From an uncultured Candidatus Melainabacteria bacterium (lineage in GTDB: Bacteria > Cyanobacteriota > Vampirovibrionia > Gastranaerophilales > Gastranaerophilaceae): a stretch of 64,000 nt of DNA. Each line of letters opens with the position of its first letter. Position 1 is the stretch's first letter. The notes below the pieces were generated by a model. It searched no databases. It was not told the DNA's origin and saw only the letters and a program-made list of their open reading frames with translations. Of this stretch, positions 18,593-27,146 are shown one piece after another. Both the position numbers and the translations under genes were made by a program. The stretch is from the NCBI GenBank assembly GCA_934726055.1, contig CAKVCZ010000005.1, positions 1-64,000 of the forward strand. Direction: 5' to 3'.

Positions 18593-19768
18593 TTAAAAAA
18601 TCCATTGTTTGATAAATTTAGCCACTGAGTCAAATCCTTCAAGCATACCTAGGTCTTTTGGAGGTAGTTGCTTGCTGTATATTAAAATAGGAACATACTC
18701 TCTTGTGTGATCAGTTCCGGGAACAGTCGGATCACATCCGTGGTCTGCGGTTATAACAAGATAATCTTCATCTCCCATTGCTTCAATGAATTTTGGAATA
18801 TATGTATCTATTTCTTCAATAGCATTTCCATAACCTTTTGCATCGTTTCTGTGTCCAAATAGCATGTCTGTATCAACAAGATTTGTAAAGATAAATGATT
18901 TATCTGCATTTGGAACAGATTTGTATTCAATTGATTTTAAATCAAGCGTATTATTGATAGCTTTTAGTGTTAATTCTAGACCTTCTTTGTTAGAACCTGT
19001 GTGAATAGCGTGAGTTACACCTTGTTTGCAGAAGATATCTTCAATTTTACCAATAGCAACAACAGTACCATTGTTATTAGCAACATCTGTTAGAATTGTA
19101 TCTTGATCAGGTGCTAAAACGTAATCACGTCTGTCTTTTCCAATACGAGTAGGTACTCCGTCAACAACGTGGTATGGTCTTGCAATTACACGTGATACCG
19201 TAACTCCGATATCATCAAACATTTTTCTTGCAATTTGACACCATTCATACAGTGTTGATAGAGGAATTAAATCTGTATCAACTGCAATTTGGAATACGCT
19301 GTCTGCACTTGTATAAACGATAGGATACTTGGTTTTTTGATGTTCGTCGTTGTAATCAACAATAACCTTTGTTCCGCTTGCTGCACAGTTAGCTAAAACT
19401 CCGCCACAGTTTGTGCGTTTTACAAATTCATCAATAATTTCTTTTGGAAAACCTGTTTGAGTAAATGTTTTAAAAGCTTCTTTTAAAACAATACCAGCCA
19501 TTTCCCAGTGTCCGGTTGTTGTATCTTTACCATTTGATTTTTCTTTCATAGTTCCATATTGACCAATTGGGTTTGAAACTTTTTCAATTCCTTGAAAATC
19601 TTGAATATTTCCTAAGCCTAATTTTGCAAGGTTTGGTACATTTAATCCGTTGTTAAATTTACAAACATTTCTCAATGTATTACATTCAGGTACATCATTA
19701 AAATCTTTACAGTCAGGCATTGCACCGATACCCATAGAGTCAATAACTACTACGATAGCTCTTTTCAT
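18593..19768 (-). CDS. deoB: phosphopentomutase
   Basis: Interconverts (deoxy)ribose 1-phosphate and 5-phosphate and so feeds DeoC. It belongs to the alkaline phosphatase superfamily with two Mn2+ ions. Visible metal and active-site segments are 'VIDSMGIGAMPD' (first metal Asp), 'KDTTTGHWEM' (phosphorylated Thr region), 'TNLVDTDMLFGHRND' and 'TADHGCDPT'. Length 391 residues, typical of DeoB. An AAAGG site precedes the start. The ferredoxin gene follows 57 bases later on the same strand and may be read from the same transcript. Confidence 0.96.
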   Translation of the reverse strand: MKRAIVVVIDSMGIGAMPDCKDFNDVPECNTLRNVCKFNNGLNVPNLAKLGLGNIQDFQGIEKVSNPIGQYGTMKEKSNGKDTTTGHWEMAGIVLKEAFKTFTQTGFPKEIIDEFVKRTNCGGVLANCAASGTKVIVDYNDEHQKTKYPIVYTSADSVFQIAVDTDLIPLSTLYEWCQIARKMFDDIGVTVSRVIARPYHVVDGVPTRIGKDRRDYVLAPDQDTILTDVANNNGTVVAIGKIEDIFCKQGVTHAIHTGSNKEGLELTLKAINNTLDLKSIEYKSVPNADKSFIFTNLVDTDMLFGHRNDAKGYGNAIEEIDTYIPKFIEAMGDEDYLVITADHGCDPTVPGTDHTREYVPILIYSKQLPPKDLGMLEGFDSVAKFIKQWIF

Positions 19769-19874
19769 TTTTTACACCTTTCTTTTTTTAAAAAACTCCT
19801 AATTGAAATATACCATGAAAAAAAATTTTGTGATAGCATAAAAAAAGAAAGATAATTTTATAGAGGTACATAAA

Positions 19875-20534
19875 ATGCAAGCACGCAGAGCAGCAAGAGA
19901 ATTAGCATTAATATTATTTTCGCAATTTGAAAAAGTTATAACAAAATATTCTACTGATGATTTCAAACAAATATTGTTAAAATCAGTTAGGATTCTTACA
20001 AATAATGCAGGAAACGATTTAAAACTTACCATAGGTCCGTTGATTGATATGAAGCAATATATTGATGAGTATGAAGCAAATCATGAAACGAATTTAAAAA
20101 GACCTTTAGAAGTTTCAAATGTTCCTGTTCCGCTACCTTTGACTTCTGATATAACTGCAAAAATTGATGAGTTATTGGAAATTGTAGAAAAAACTCTTAT
20201 GGCAATTGAAATAGCTGAGTTTACAACACTTGAAAATACATCAGATGTTCAGGCTTATACATTAAAAATCTCTGAAGCGTATAAAAAACACCATGATGAG
20301 GTTGATAATGAAATAAAAACATTCGCAAAAGGTTGGGATTTTGACAGATTGGTAAGAATTGATAAAGACATTCTTAGAATTGCTATAACAGAACTTATGT
20401 ATATAGAAGAAGTTCCGCACAAGGTTGTTGTAGATGAAGCGGTTGAATTGGCTAAAAAATATTCAACAGAAGAAAGTTCATCTTTTGTAAATGGGGTTTT
20501 GGCAAAAGTTATTTATGAACATGGTATAAAATAA
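19875..20534 (+). CDS. nusB: transcription antitermination factor NusB
   Basis: NusB binds boxA RNA with S10 during rRNA transcription. The N-terminal 'ARRAARELALILFSQ' and the C-terminal 'LRIAITELMYIEEVPHKVVVDEAVELAKKYSTEESSSFVNGVLAKV' are diagnostic. At 219 residues it is about 80 longer than the E. coli protein. The extra residues form a charged insertion between the two halves (about 45-130), as in cyanobacterial NusB. First gene of a compact operon; its stop overlaps the ftsY start as TAATG. Confidence 0.93.
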   Translation: MQARRAARELALILFSQFEKVITKYSTDDFKQILLKSVRILTNNAGNDLKLTIGPLIDMKQYIDEYEANHETNLKRPLEVSNVPVPLPLTSDITAKIDELLEIVEKTLMAIEIAEFTTLENTSDVQAYTLKISEAYKKHHDEVDNEIKTFAKGWDFDRLVRIDKDILRIAITELMYIEEVPHKVVVDEAVELAKKYSTEESSSFVNGVLAKVIYEHGIK

Positions 20535-21445
20535 TGTTTAATTTTTTTTCTAACACATTTGAAAATTTAAAAAATGCAGTATCAAACACAGCTAAAAATT
20601 TGGTTGGCAATGTTGTTGATTCGGTTCAAGAGGAAGAAGAATTTTCTGAATTTGTTCTTGAAGATATGGAAGACTTACTTATCGGTGCAGATTTGGGTGT
20701 AAATTATGCTGCAGAACTTGTTGATAAATTAAGAAATCAGACAAAAGTAAAACCTTCAGAAGTAAAAAATTATTTAAAAGAATCATTTATGAAGACTCTT
20801 GATGATGCAGGTGATACAAAATTGAAAATGAATGACGGTTTGAGCATTTATTTTATAACAGGTGTAAATGGTGTTGGAAAAACGACTCTAATAGGTAAAC
20901 TTGCATATCAATTTAAGCAATCCGGTAAAAAAGTTCTTGTAGCTGCGGCAGACACGTTTAGGGCTGCCGCTGAAGAGCAGCTTGATATTTGGTCAAAACG
21001 TGCTGGTGCTGATATTGTGCGAAAAGATAAAGGAGATCCAGCTGCCGTTGTATATGAATCAATTGAAAAAGCTAAAAACGAAAACTATGATATTTTATTA
21101 ATTGATACAGCAGGAAGATTGCAAAATAAATTTAATTTAATGGAAGAATTATCAAAAATTAAGACAGTTATTGATAAAAAGGCTCCTGATTTATTGTGTG
21201 AATGTATGCTTGTATTGGATGCAAACACAGGACAAAATGGTTTGCAGCAAGCTAAGGTGTTTACGGAAGCTGTTAATTTAACATCAGTTGCACTTACAAA
21301 ATTGGATGGTTCTGCCAAGGGGGCAATTGTTTTAGCTGTTGCAAAAGAATTAAAACTTCCTGTTAAATTAATTGGTATTGGTGAAAAAATGGAAGATTTG
21401 AAAGAATTTGTTCCAAAAGATTTTATAAATGCGTTATTCGAATGA
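20534..21445 (+). CDS. ftsY: signal recognition particle receptor FtsY
   Basis: The SRP GTPase that docks ribosome-nascent-chain complexes at the membrane. N-domain helices occupy about residues 20-100. G1 is 'GVNGVGKTTLIGKLA', then 'DTFRAAAEEQL', G3 'DTAGRLQ' and G4 'TKLDGSAKGG'-like. Length 303 residues with only a short amphipathic N-terminus and no acidic A domain, as in many non-proteobacterial FtsY. It overlaps the next gene by four bases (ATGA). Confidence 0.96.
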   Translation: MFNFFSNTFENLKNAVSNTAKNLVGNVVDSVQEEEEFSEFVLEDMEDLLIGADLGVNYAAELVDKLRNQTKVKPSEVKNYLKESFMKTLDDAGDTKLKMNDGLSIYFITGVNGVGKTTLIGKLAYQFKQSGKKVLVAAADTFRAAAEEQLDIWSKRAGADIVRKDKGDPAAVVYESIEKAKNENYDILLIDTAGRLQNKFNLMEELSKIKTVIDKKAPDLLCECMLVLDANTGQNGLQQAKVFTEAVNLTSVALTKLDGSAKGAIVLAVAKELKLPVKLIGIGEKMEDLKEFVPKDFINALFE

Positions 21446-22065
21446 AAGTATTAAAAGAAACAATTTCAAAATTAGGTCAAAAGATACAATTATTAGGCAA
21501 TAGCAGTTACAAACCGTTTTTGGTTATTGGTGTTTTTCATGGGGATGAACCACAGGGCGAGTTTTTAATTAATGAGTATTTAAAAACACATAAAAACAGT
21601 CAAACTCTGTTTATTCCATGTTTAAATCCTGATGGCAAAAAGTTGAATACTCGTCAGAATGCTAATAATGTTGATTTGAACAGAAATTTTCCAACTCAGA
21701 ACTGGGTTGTAGCTGAGGATGAACATTATTTTGGCGGGAATGAACCTGCAAGTGAGATTGAAACAAAATTTATGATAGAGGTTATAGAGGAATATAATCC
21801 AAAATTTATTTTAACTTTGCATTCTCCATATTGTGTAGTAAATTATGATGGCGATGCTCTTGAAATTGCTGAAAAGATTTCAGAAATAATAAAATATCCT
21901 GTCGAATCTGATATAGGGTATCCGACTCCGGGAAGTTTTGGAACATATTGCGGGGTGGAGAGAAATATTCCGACAATTACTTTAGAACTTGATGAAAATA
22001 CTAATATTAAAAATTTAATTTATCCTGTTCACAAAATATTTGATTATATAAATTCCATGATATAA
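21442..22065 (+). CDS. M14-family zinc carboxypeptidase, MpaA-like
   Basis: A 207-residue protein without a signal peptide. Zinc ligands His33 and Glu36 in 'FHGDEPQGE' and His127 in 'LTLHSPY' are in place. 'NNVDLNRNFP' (Asn-Arg that bind the substrate carboxylate) and a C-terminal catalytic Glu182 in 'ITLELDEN' complete an M14 active site. The compact size and cytoplasmic location fit MpaA-type murein-peptide amidases, which remove meso-diaminopimelate from recycled tripeptide. The peptide substrate is inferred. Translationally coupled to ftsY. Confidence 0.82.
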   Translation: MKVLKETISKLGQKIQLLGNSSYKPFLVIGVFHGDEPQGEFLINEYLKTHKNSQTLFIPCLNPDGKKLNTRQNANNVDLNRNFPTQNWVVAEDEHYFGGNEPASEIETKFMIEVIEEYNPKFILTLHSPYCVVNYDGDALEIAEKISEIIKYPVESDIGYPTPGSFGTYCGVERNIPTITLELDENTNIKNLIYPVHKIFDYINSMI

Positions 22066-22096
22066 TTTTTTTAGATAAAAAATAAAGGAGAAAAAA

Positions 22097-22339
22097 ATGG
22101 CACAAGAACCAAAATTAATAGCAACAGTTCCAAGAAGTGCAACTGAACAAATGCAAATTTCAATTAACGAATATAAAGGTAAATCTTATTTAGATTTAAG
22201 AATTCACTATACAACTGATGATGGGCAAACTTGGTTACCTACAAAAAAAGGTGTAACTTGTTCTCCTGAAAATTTAGAAATTCTAAGAGATGCAATTGAC
22301 GAAGCAATCAAAGAATTTACTACTGAGGCAGAAGAATAG
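22097..22339 (+). CDS. PC4-like single-stranded DNA-binding protein
   Basis: An 80-residue protein matching the C-terminal domain of the eukaryotic transcription cofactor PC4/p15: 'ISINEYKGKSYLDLRIHY', a turn, 'GQTWLPTKKGVTC' and a final helix 'ENLEILRDAIDEAI'. In PC4 this fold dimerises and binds single-stranded DNA. Bacterial versions are known in phages and scattered genomes, where a nucleoid or repair role is assumed. Its stop overlaps the GTG start of priA, which suggests coupled expression with the replication-restart helicase. A GGAG site precedes the ATG. Confidence 0.85.
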   Translation: MAQEPKLIATVPRSATEQMQISINEYKGKSYLDLRIHYTTDDGQTWLPTKKGVTCSPENLEILRDAIDEAIKEFTTEAEE

Positions 22340-24537
22340 TGAGTAAATATGCTCTTGTCCTTGTAAACATAAAAGGATTAGGCGTAAAAACATTTAGTTA
22401 TTTAATACCGGAAGAAATGAAGCCTGTCATACAAATTGGACAGGCTGTTTCTGTTGCTTTCGGACGACAAGGTTTGATAAATGCTTTTGTTGTAGGCTTT
22501 TCGGATTATTTACCACCTGAAATTAAAGCAAAAAAAATCAGTAAAATCCTTGATGAAAAGCCTCTTTTTTCGCTTGAATACTTAAAACTTTTAGAATGGG
22601 TTGCAAATTATTATTGTTGCGACTTTATAACCGTTTTAAATATGGCAATTCCGCTAAAACTTATTGATAAAAATGCAAAAACTGAAGCATTGGTTGAATT
22701 TATCAAAAAAGACGGAGCAACAAAACGTCAATTGGAAGTTTTGGACTTGTTGGAAAAATTTAAAAGAGTAAATTTAACAGAATTTGAAAAGCATGCAAAA
22801 ACTACTCGTGCGACGATAAAAAAACTGGAAAGTTTAGGGTGTTTAAAAATTGTTGAAGATGAATTGTACAGAAATCCTTTAAGTATTTTTTCTGATGTTA
22901 AGCAGGAAGAATTATTTGCACTTCAAGGGGAGCAGCAAAAAGTTTATGAAGGAATAAAAAAGTTAAAAACAAATAATCCGATACTTATTCATGGTGTAAC
23001 AGCATCAGGCAAAACCGAAGTTTATTTTAAATTAATCAAAGATACAATAGATTCAGGCAAAAATGTATTATTTTTAGCTCCAGAAATAGCGTTAGCTTCG
23101 CAATTAACAAAAAGATTAGCAAGAAAGTTTGGGATAAATGATATTGCAATATGGCACAGCTCAATTTCAGAAGGTGAACGATATGATGTATGGCAAAAAT
23201 TGTATCGTAATGAAATTAAAATTCTTGCGGGTGCTCGTTCTGCCGTATTTGCTCCATTGAAAAATATCGGATTAATTATTATTGACGAAGAACACGAAAG
23301 TGCTTATAAGCAAACTTCTCCTGCACCCAGGTATGATGCAAGACTTGTTGCTGAAAAATTAGCAGAATTTCATAATGCAAAATTAATTTTGGGTTCAGCA
23401 ACTCCTGATATAACTTCATATTACAGGGCTCAAAATTCAAAAACTCTGTTTGAAATGAAAAACAGATATAATAATGCCCCGTTAGCAAAAACTTACGTGA
23501 TAAATATGCAAACTCACATGCAAGCTGCATATAGAGGTGTAATTTCAAAACCTTTGCAAAATGAAATAAAAGCGACATTGGAAAAAGGTCAGCAGGTAAT
23601 AATTTTAATTAACAGACGCGGCTTTTCAACATACACACAATGCCAATCTTGCGGAACGGTGATAGAATGCCCGAATTGCGCTATCCCGATGATTTGGCAT
23701 TCAGCTGACAGCAGGTTAAGATGTCATTACTGTAATCAAACAATGTCTTTCCCTGAAGAATGCCCGACTTGCGGTTCTGATGCATTGCATAATTCAGGGA
23801 CAGGTACACAAAAAATCGAAATGTTTTTAAAAGAATTGTTCCAAGATGTGAATATAGTAAGAATTGATAGCGATTCATTGATGAGAAAAAACGAGCACAT
23901 AAAGATTTTAAACAGTTTTCAAAAAGGTGAAATAGATATTCTTGTTGGAACACAAATGATTGCAAAAGGTCTTGATAATCCGAATGTTACTCTTGTTGGT
24001 GTAATTAGTGCGGATGCAAGTTTTAATTTGCCTGATTTTAGAGCATCAGAAAGAGGCTTTCAACTTTTAACACAAGTCGCAGGACGTGTAGGTAGAGGCG
24101 AATTTACAGGAAACGTGCTGTTTCAGACATATAATCCGGATTTTTATGCACTCCAAACCGCAAGAGAACAAAATTATAAGCAATTTTTTGATACGGAAAT
24201 TGTTGCAAGAGAAGAATTTGAATATCCGCCATTTTCAAAAATTATAAGATTTATTCTAAGTTGTGAAAATCAATTTAGAGCGGAAAAAGCTTCTCAAGAA
24301 ATTGCACTTAGACTCAATACAATGGTTGATAAATTTGGTATATCAGAAAAATTAGAAGTTTTAGGCCCTACAATGTGCGTTTTTGAAAGGTTAAACGGAC
24401 AGTATCGTTTTCAAATTCTTGTAAAAAACAGAATGGATGAAAAAGGACACGACTTTATTTCAAGATTTTTACATCAAATAGTTTTGCCAAAAGACATAAA
24501 ACTCACTGTTGATGTTGATCCAATTGATATTTTATAA
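22339..24537 (+). CDS. priA: primosomal helicase PriA
   Basis: A 3'-5' helicase that reloads the replisome at stalled forks. After an N-terminal 3'BD and winged-helix domain (about 1-180) come Walker A 'HGVTASGKTEVY', the DEEH box 'IIDEEHESAY' and motif III 'GSATPD'. A zinc-binding insertion follows with eight cysteines between about residues 435 and 480 ('CQSCG', 'CPNC', 'CHYC', 'CPTCG'). Motifs V and VI include 'GTQMIAKGLD' and 'QVAGRVGRG'. At 732 residues the length is normal. The start is GTG, inside the TAGTG overlap with the PC4-like gene. Last gene of the nusB operon. Confidence 0.97.
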   Translation: MSKYALVLVNIKGLGVKTFSYLIPEEMKPVIQIGQAVSVAFGRQGLINAFVVGFSDYLPPEIKAKKISKILDEKPLFSLEYLKLLEWVANYYCCDFITVLNMAIPLKLIDKNAKTEALVEFIKKDGATKRQLEVLDLLEKFKRVNLTEFEKHAKTTRATIKKLESLGCLKIVEDELYRNPLSIFSDVKQEELFALQGEQQKVYEGIKKLKTNNPILIHGVTASGKTEVYFKLIKDTIDSGKNVLFLAPEIALASQLTKRLARKFGINDIAIWHSSISEGERYDVWQKLYRNEIKILAGARSAVFAPLKNIGLIIIDEEHESAYKQTSPAPRYDARLVAEKLAEFHNAKLILGSATPDITSYYRAQNSKTLFEMKNRYNNAPLAKTYVINMQTHMQAAYRGVISKPLQNEIKATLEKGQQVIILINRRGFSTYTQCQSCGTVIECPNCAIPMIWHSADSRLRCHYCNQTMSFPEECPTCGSDALHNSGTGTQKIEMFLKELFQDVNIVRIDSDSLMRKNEHIKILNSFQKGEIDILVGTQMIAKGLDNPNVTLVGVISADASFNLPDFRASERGFQLLTQVAGRVGRGEFTGNVLFQTYNPDFYALQTAREQNYKQFFDTEIVAREEFEYPPFSKIIRFILSCENQFRAEKASQEIALRLNTMVDKFGISEKLEVLGPTMCVFERLNGQYRFQILVKNRMDEKGHDFISRFLHQIVLPKDIKLTVDVDPIDIL

Positions 24538-24550
24538 AGAAGAGTGGGTG

Positions 24551-24652
24551 TGAACCTTTTAATATAAAAGGTTCATAAAAAACTTATTGAAATTATTTTA
24601 ACAATTGTTAGAATAATCCTTCAGGTGGAGGAACTTTTGACGCAAAAGTTCC
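24551..24652. repeat. two small hairpins preceding repeat copy 1
   Basis: Two self-complementary units with related sequence: a 10-bp stem at 24551-24560/24566-24575 and a 10-bp stem GGAACTTTTG/CAAAAGTTCC at 24630-24639/24643-24652. The same GGAAC/GAACC-TTTTG type of stem opens the larger dispersed repeat that follows. The first may also terminate priA transcription, although no strong T-run follows it. Confidence 0.6.
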
Positions 24653-24667
24653 ATAAAAATTTTAATC

Positions 24668-24960
24668 AAACGAACCTTTTGTTGGCAAAAGGTTCCCAAA
24701 AGCCACGCCCCGAATTGCGTTCGTTAATCAATTGTAATTATTCAACCAAAGAGTTGGTAACTCGCATACGCTCAGACAAACCAACTCTAGCAGTTGTTTG
24801 TCTTGATTTTTGGGGTGAGCATAGCCTTAATTTTCGTTCAATTTGCTAAACGCAAATTTAGCACTCAAATAACGGCTATTTGCTCTTACGAGTTTCACTC
24901 TACCCAAAAATCGCCAATAAACATTGATTACTCACTCCATTAAGGGCGGAATATAATTAT
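24668..24960. repeat. dispersed structured repeat, copy 1 (long form)
   Basis: About 293 bp, nearly identical to 45676-45849 except for about 116 extra internal bases (24800-24916). It begins with a hairpin (24672-24681 with 24686-24695, loop TTGG). A second stem AGAGTTGGT/ACCAACTCT lies at 24750-24758/24780-24788. The extra segment is itself partly palindromic (arms about 24807-24826 and 24874-24910). No convincing protein is encoded. The right end abuts a truncated prepilin-like gene. Confidence 0.85.
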
Positions 24961-25274
24961 ATGCAGATGTATTGATTGATATTGATGGTGATAAAGGTAA
25001 AAATGAGTTTGGTTTTGATAGATTTGATTTTGTTATAACAGATAAAGGTGTAATTCCTGAAGGTTTTGCTTCAGCAGAAGATCAGTCTGTAATGGGCTGT
25101 GGTGAGACATTAATTTCAGACTATTTGACTTGTCAAGGTTTTTCTTTTGATGAAGCTGTAAGTAATAAATACGATATTTATGATGTTACTTGGTGGGTAG
25201 TAAATATGGGCAACTTGGATTACTTAAAATGTGGAGATGAACTAAATTGGACTACCAAAACAAGTTGTAAATAA
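24960..25274 (+). pseudogene. 5'-truncated prepilin-like gene (C-terminal fragment)
   Basis: About 104 codons that begin without a plausible start and read 'VLIDIDGDKGKNEFGFDRF', 'WWVVNMGNLDYL' and a terminal 'TSCK'. The same blocks, in the same order, form the C-terminal part of the two prepilin-like genes at 46 kb and 57.5 kb ('VDIDGKDKGKNTFAIDQF', 'WVIENGNMDYL', 'QSCK'). The N-terminal methylation helix and the first ~150 residues are missing and are replaced by the dispersed repeat. An in-frame stop lies at 24954. No promoter or ribosome-binding site is seen. It may be a dead remnant or a silent cassette. Confidence 0.8.
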
Positions 25275-25288
25275 GTTGTCTTTAAATC

Positions 25289-26092
25289 TTAGTATAGTAA
25301 TGTTTTTACATCGTTTTTATTTACATCATACAATGTTGTAATTATTTCAACTATTTCTTTAGATTTGAAGTCTTTTTGCTTTAAAATTTCAATTTTATCT
25401 TTTATGTTATCAATCTCGGAATTCTCGCAAGCAAAAGTCATTGCAACAATTTCGCCTTTAACTTCTCCCGAAAAATGCTCAATAACCTTATCTATTGAAT
25501 CAACAACTATTTCTTCAAATAGTTTTGTTAGCTCTCTGCCCACTGCAACATTGATTTTTGGCTCGATTTGTTGAATAAGCTTTAACGATTTTACAAGTCT
25601 GTTAGGTGAATCGTAAAACACCATGTTCAAATATTTGTATTTTTGGTATATATCTTGAATTTGTTTATCTGTTTTTGGTAAAAATCCTATAAAGGTATAT
25701 TCTTCAGTATCTCTTGGAATTTGGGATAAAAATGTAGAAACCGCACAAGAGCCTGTTAGTGATGTTGTTGAAATGTTATTTTTTCTTAATTCTTCTAAAA
25801 GAATTGATCCAGGATCACAAATAAGTGGAGTGCCTGCATCTGATACAAGTGCTACTTTTTTCCCACTGTTTATTATATCCAATATCATGGATACTCGCTC
25901 TCGTTCATTATATTTGTGGTAAGAAACTGTTTTTGTTTTGATATCGTAGTGATTTAAGAGCTTTTGTGTAACTCTGGAATCTTCACATGCAATAATATCA
26001 ACTTCTTTTAGAACTTCTATCGCTCTAAGTGTTATATCTTTTATGTTTCCTATTGGTGTTGGTACTATGTAAAATTGAAATTGTCTTGTCAT
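25289..26092 (-). CDS. rsmI: 16S rRNA (cytidine-1402 2'-O)-methyltransferase
   Basis: A SAM-dependent tetrapyrrole-methylase-fold enzyme that modifies C1402 in the ribosomal decoding centre. The N-terminus 'IVPTPIGNIKDITLRAIEVL', 'ACEDSRVTQKLLNHY', 'VALVSDAGTPLICDPG' and 'FYDSPNRLVKSL' are diagnostic for RsmI. Length 267 residues, with a shortened C-terminal tail. It ends 14 bases from the truncated prepilin fragment on the opposite strand. Confidence 0.94.
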   Translation of the reverse strand: MTRQFQFYIVPTPIGNIKDITLRAIEVLKEVDIIACEDSRVTQKLLNHYDIKTKTVSYHKYNERERVSMILDIINSGKKVALVSDAGTPLICDPGSILLEELRKNNISTTSLTGSCAVSTFLSQIPRDTEEYTFIGFLPKTDKQIQDIYQKYKYLNMVFYDSPNRLVKSLKLIQQIEPKINVAVGRELTKLFEEIVVDSIDKVIEHFSGEVKGEIVAMTFACENSEIDNIKDKIEILKQKDFKSKEIVEIITTLYDVNKNDVKTLLY

Positions 26093-26116
26093 AATTTTAT
26101 TCTACTACAAATTAAA

Positions 26117-27049
26117 CTAACTTAATAACATTATTAAAAGTCCAAAGAAACAAGAGATTACTAATAGTATGGTTAAAATAAATAACGAATTTTTTATTGA
26201 AGAATTGTTTTTAAACAAAACTAAAAGTCCTAATCCTGCATTCGTTGAAAGACCTGAAATCAATGCCCCAAAGTTTAATATATTTTTTAAATAAAGCATT
26301 ACTATTAAAACAGAAGCACCGCAATTTGGAATTAAACCTACCAAAGAAGACAAAAATATTTGTGTGTATTGGTTAGTGTTGAATAGAGCATTAAGTGTGC
26401 TGTTGAAATAAGTTAAGCAAAAACTTAAACAACAATTAATAATTAAGATAAACACAAAAATATTAAAGGTATGCTTAATTGGGTGGATAAATAAAGTTTT
26501 GATAGTCGAATGAATTTTATTATGGCAGCAACCGCTTTCATCTACTTCAACGTGATTAAGTTTTTCTTGAACTTGAGGTCTTATAATAAAGTCAATTAAA
26601 TATCCACAGATAATACTAATAGTAATTTTTATTAGTAATATTGGCATTATTATTGAAACTCTCTCAGGATGCACTAATAATATAGGGATTGCTTCATCGC
26701 TTGTTGCCAAATATACTGCTAAAAGTGTTCCAAGAGTTATATATCTTTTTATGTACAACATTGTTGCAATTACAGAAAACCCGCATTGAGGAATTGATGC
26801 AAGAATACTGCCGATTAATGGTCCAAATTTTCTTGAATTTAGTGAAAGAGATTCTATTTTTTCAGAAAAATAGTTTTCAATAATTTCTATTATTACAAAA
26901 ATAAAAAACAAAAACGGTATTAAATTAATACTTTCGGCAATTGGATCTATTAGAAATTTTGGGACATTAAACAAGTGTACAAAACTTGTTATACTATTCA
27001 TACACATTTCGTTAAAATTATTTATGTTATTTAAAATTTGTATAAACAT
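26117..27049 (-). CDS. putative metal/arsenic efflux permease (ArsP_2-like)
   Basis: A 310-residue polytopic membrane protein with about eight to ten transmembrane segments in two homologous halves. Each half carries a related loop: 'GSILASIPQCGFS' in the first and 'GLIPNCGASV' in the second. The halves are joined by a hydrophilic linker (about residues 160-185) with 'SGCCHNKIH', a possible metal-binding site. The pattern matches proteins annotated as putative manganese transporter or arsenic efflux protein. The substrate is not shown by sequence. It lies 24 bases upstream of rsmI on the same strand, possibly in one operon. Confidence 0.65.
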   Translation of the reverse strand: MFIQILNNINNFNEMCMNSITSFVHLFNVPKFLIDPIAESINLIPFLFFIFVIIEIIENYFSEKIESLSLNSRKFGPLIGSILASIPQCGFSVIATMLYIKRYITLGTLLAVYLATSDEAIPILLVHPERVSIIMPILLIKITISIICGYLIDFIIRPQVQEKLNHVEVDESGCCHNKIHSTIKTLFIHPIKHTFNIFVFILIINCCLSFCLTYFNSTLNALFNTNQYTQIFLSSLVGLIPNCGASVLIVMLYLKNILNFGALISGLSTNAGLGLLVLFKNNSSIKNSLFILTILLVISCFFGLLIMLLS

Positions 27050-27146
27050 CCTCTATTTAAATTCTAGCACGTAATTAAATTTTTGTATTATACTTTTTAT
27101 ATGAATCTAAGAAGTATGTATATTTATTAATATTAGAAAGGGAAAA

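Noticed and set aside
18339..18596. Plus-strand open frame opposite the ferredoxin
   Set aside because: The minus strand encodes a clear four-cysteine ferredoxin; the plus-strand frame is its shadow and starts inside the terminator.
24625..24849. Short plus-strand open frame inside the repeat
   Set aside because: It reads through hairpins, is not preserved in repeat copy 2 because of the internal length difference, and has no coding character.
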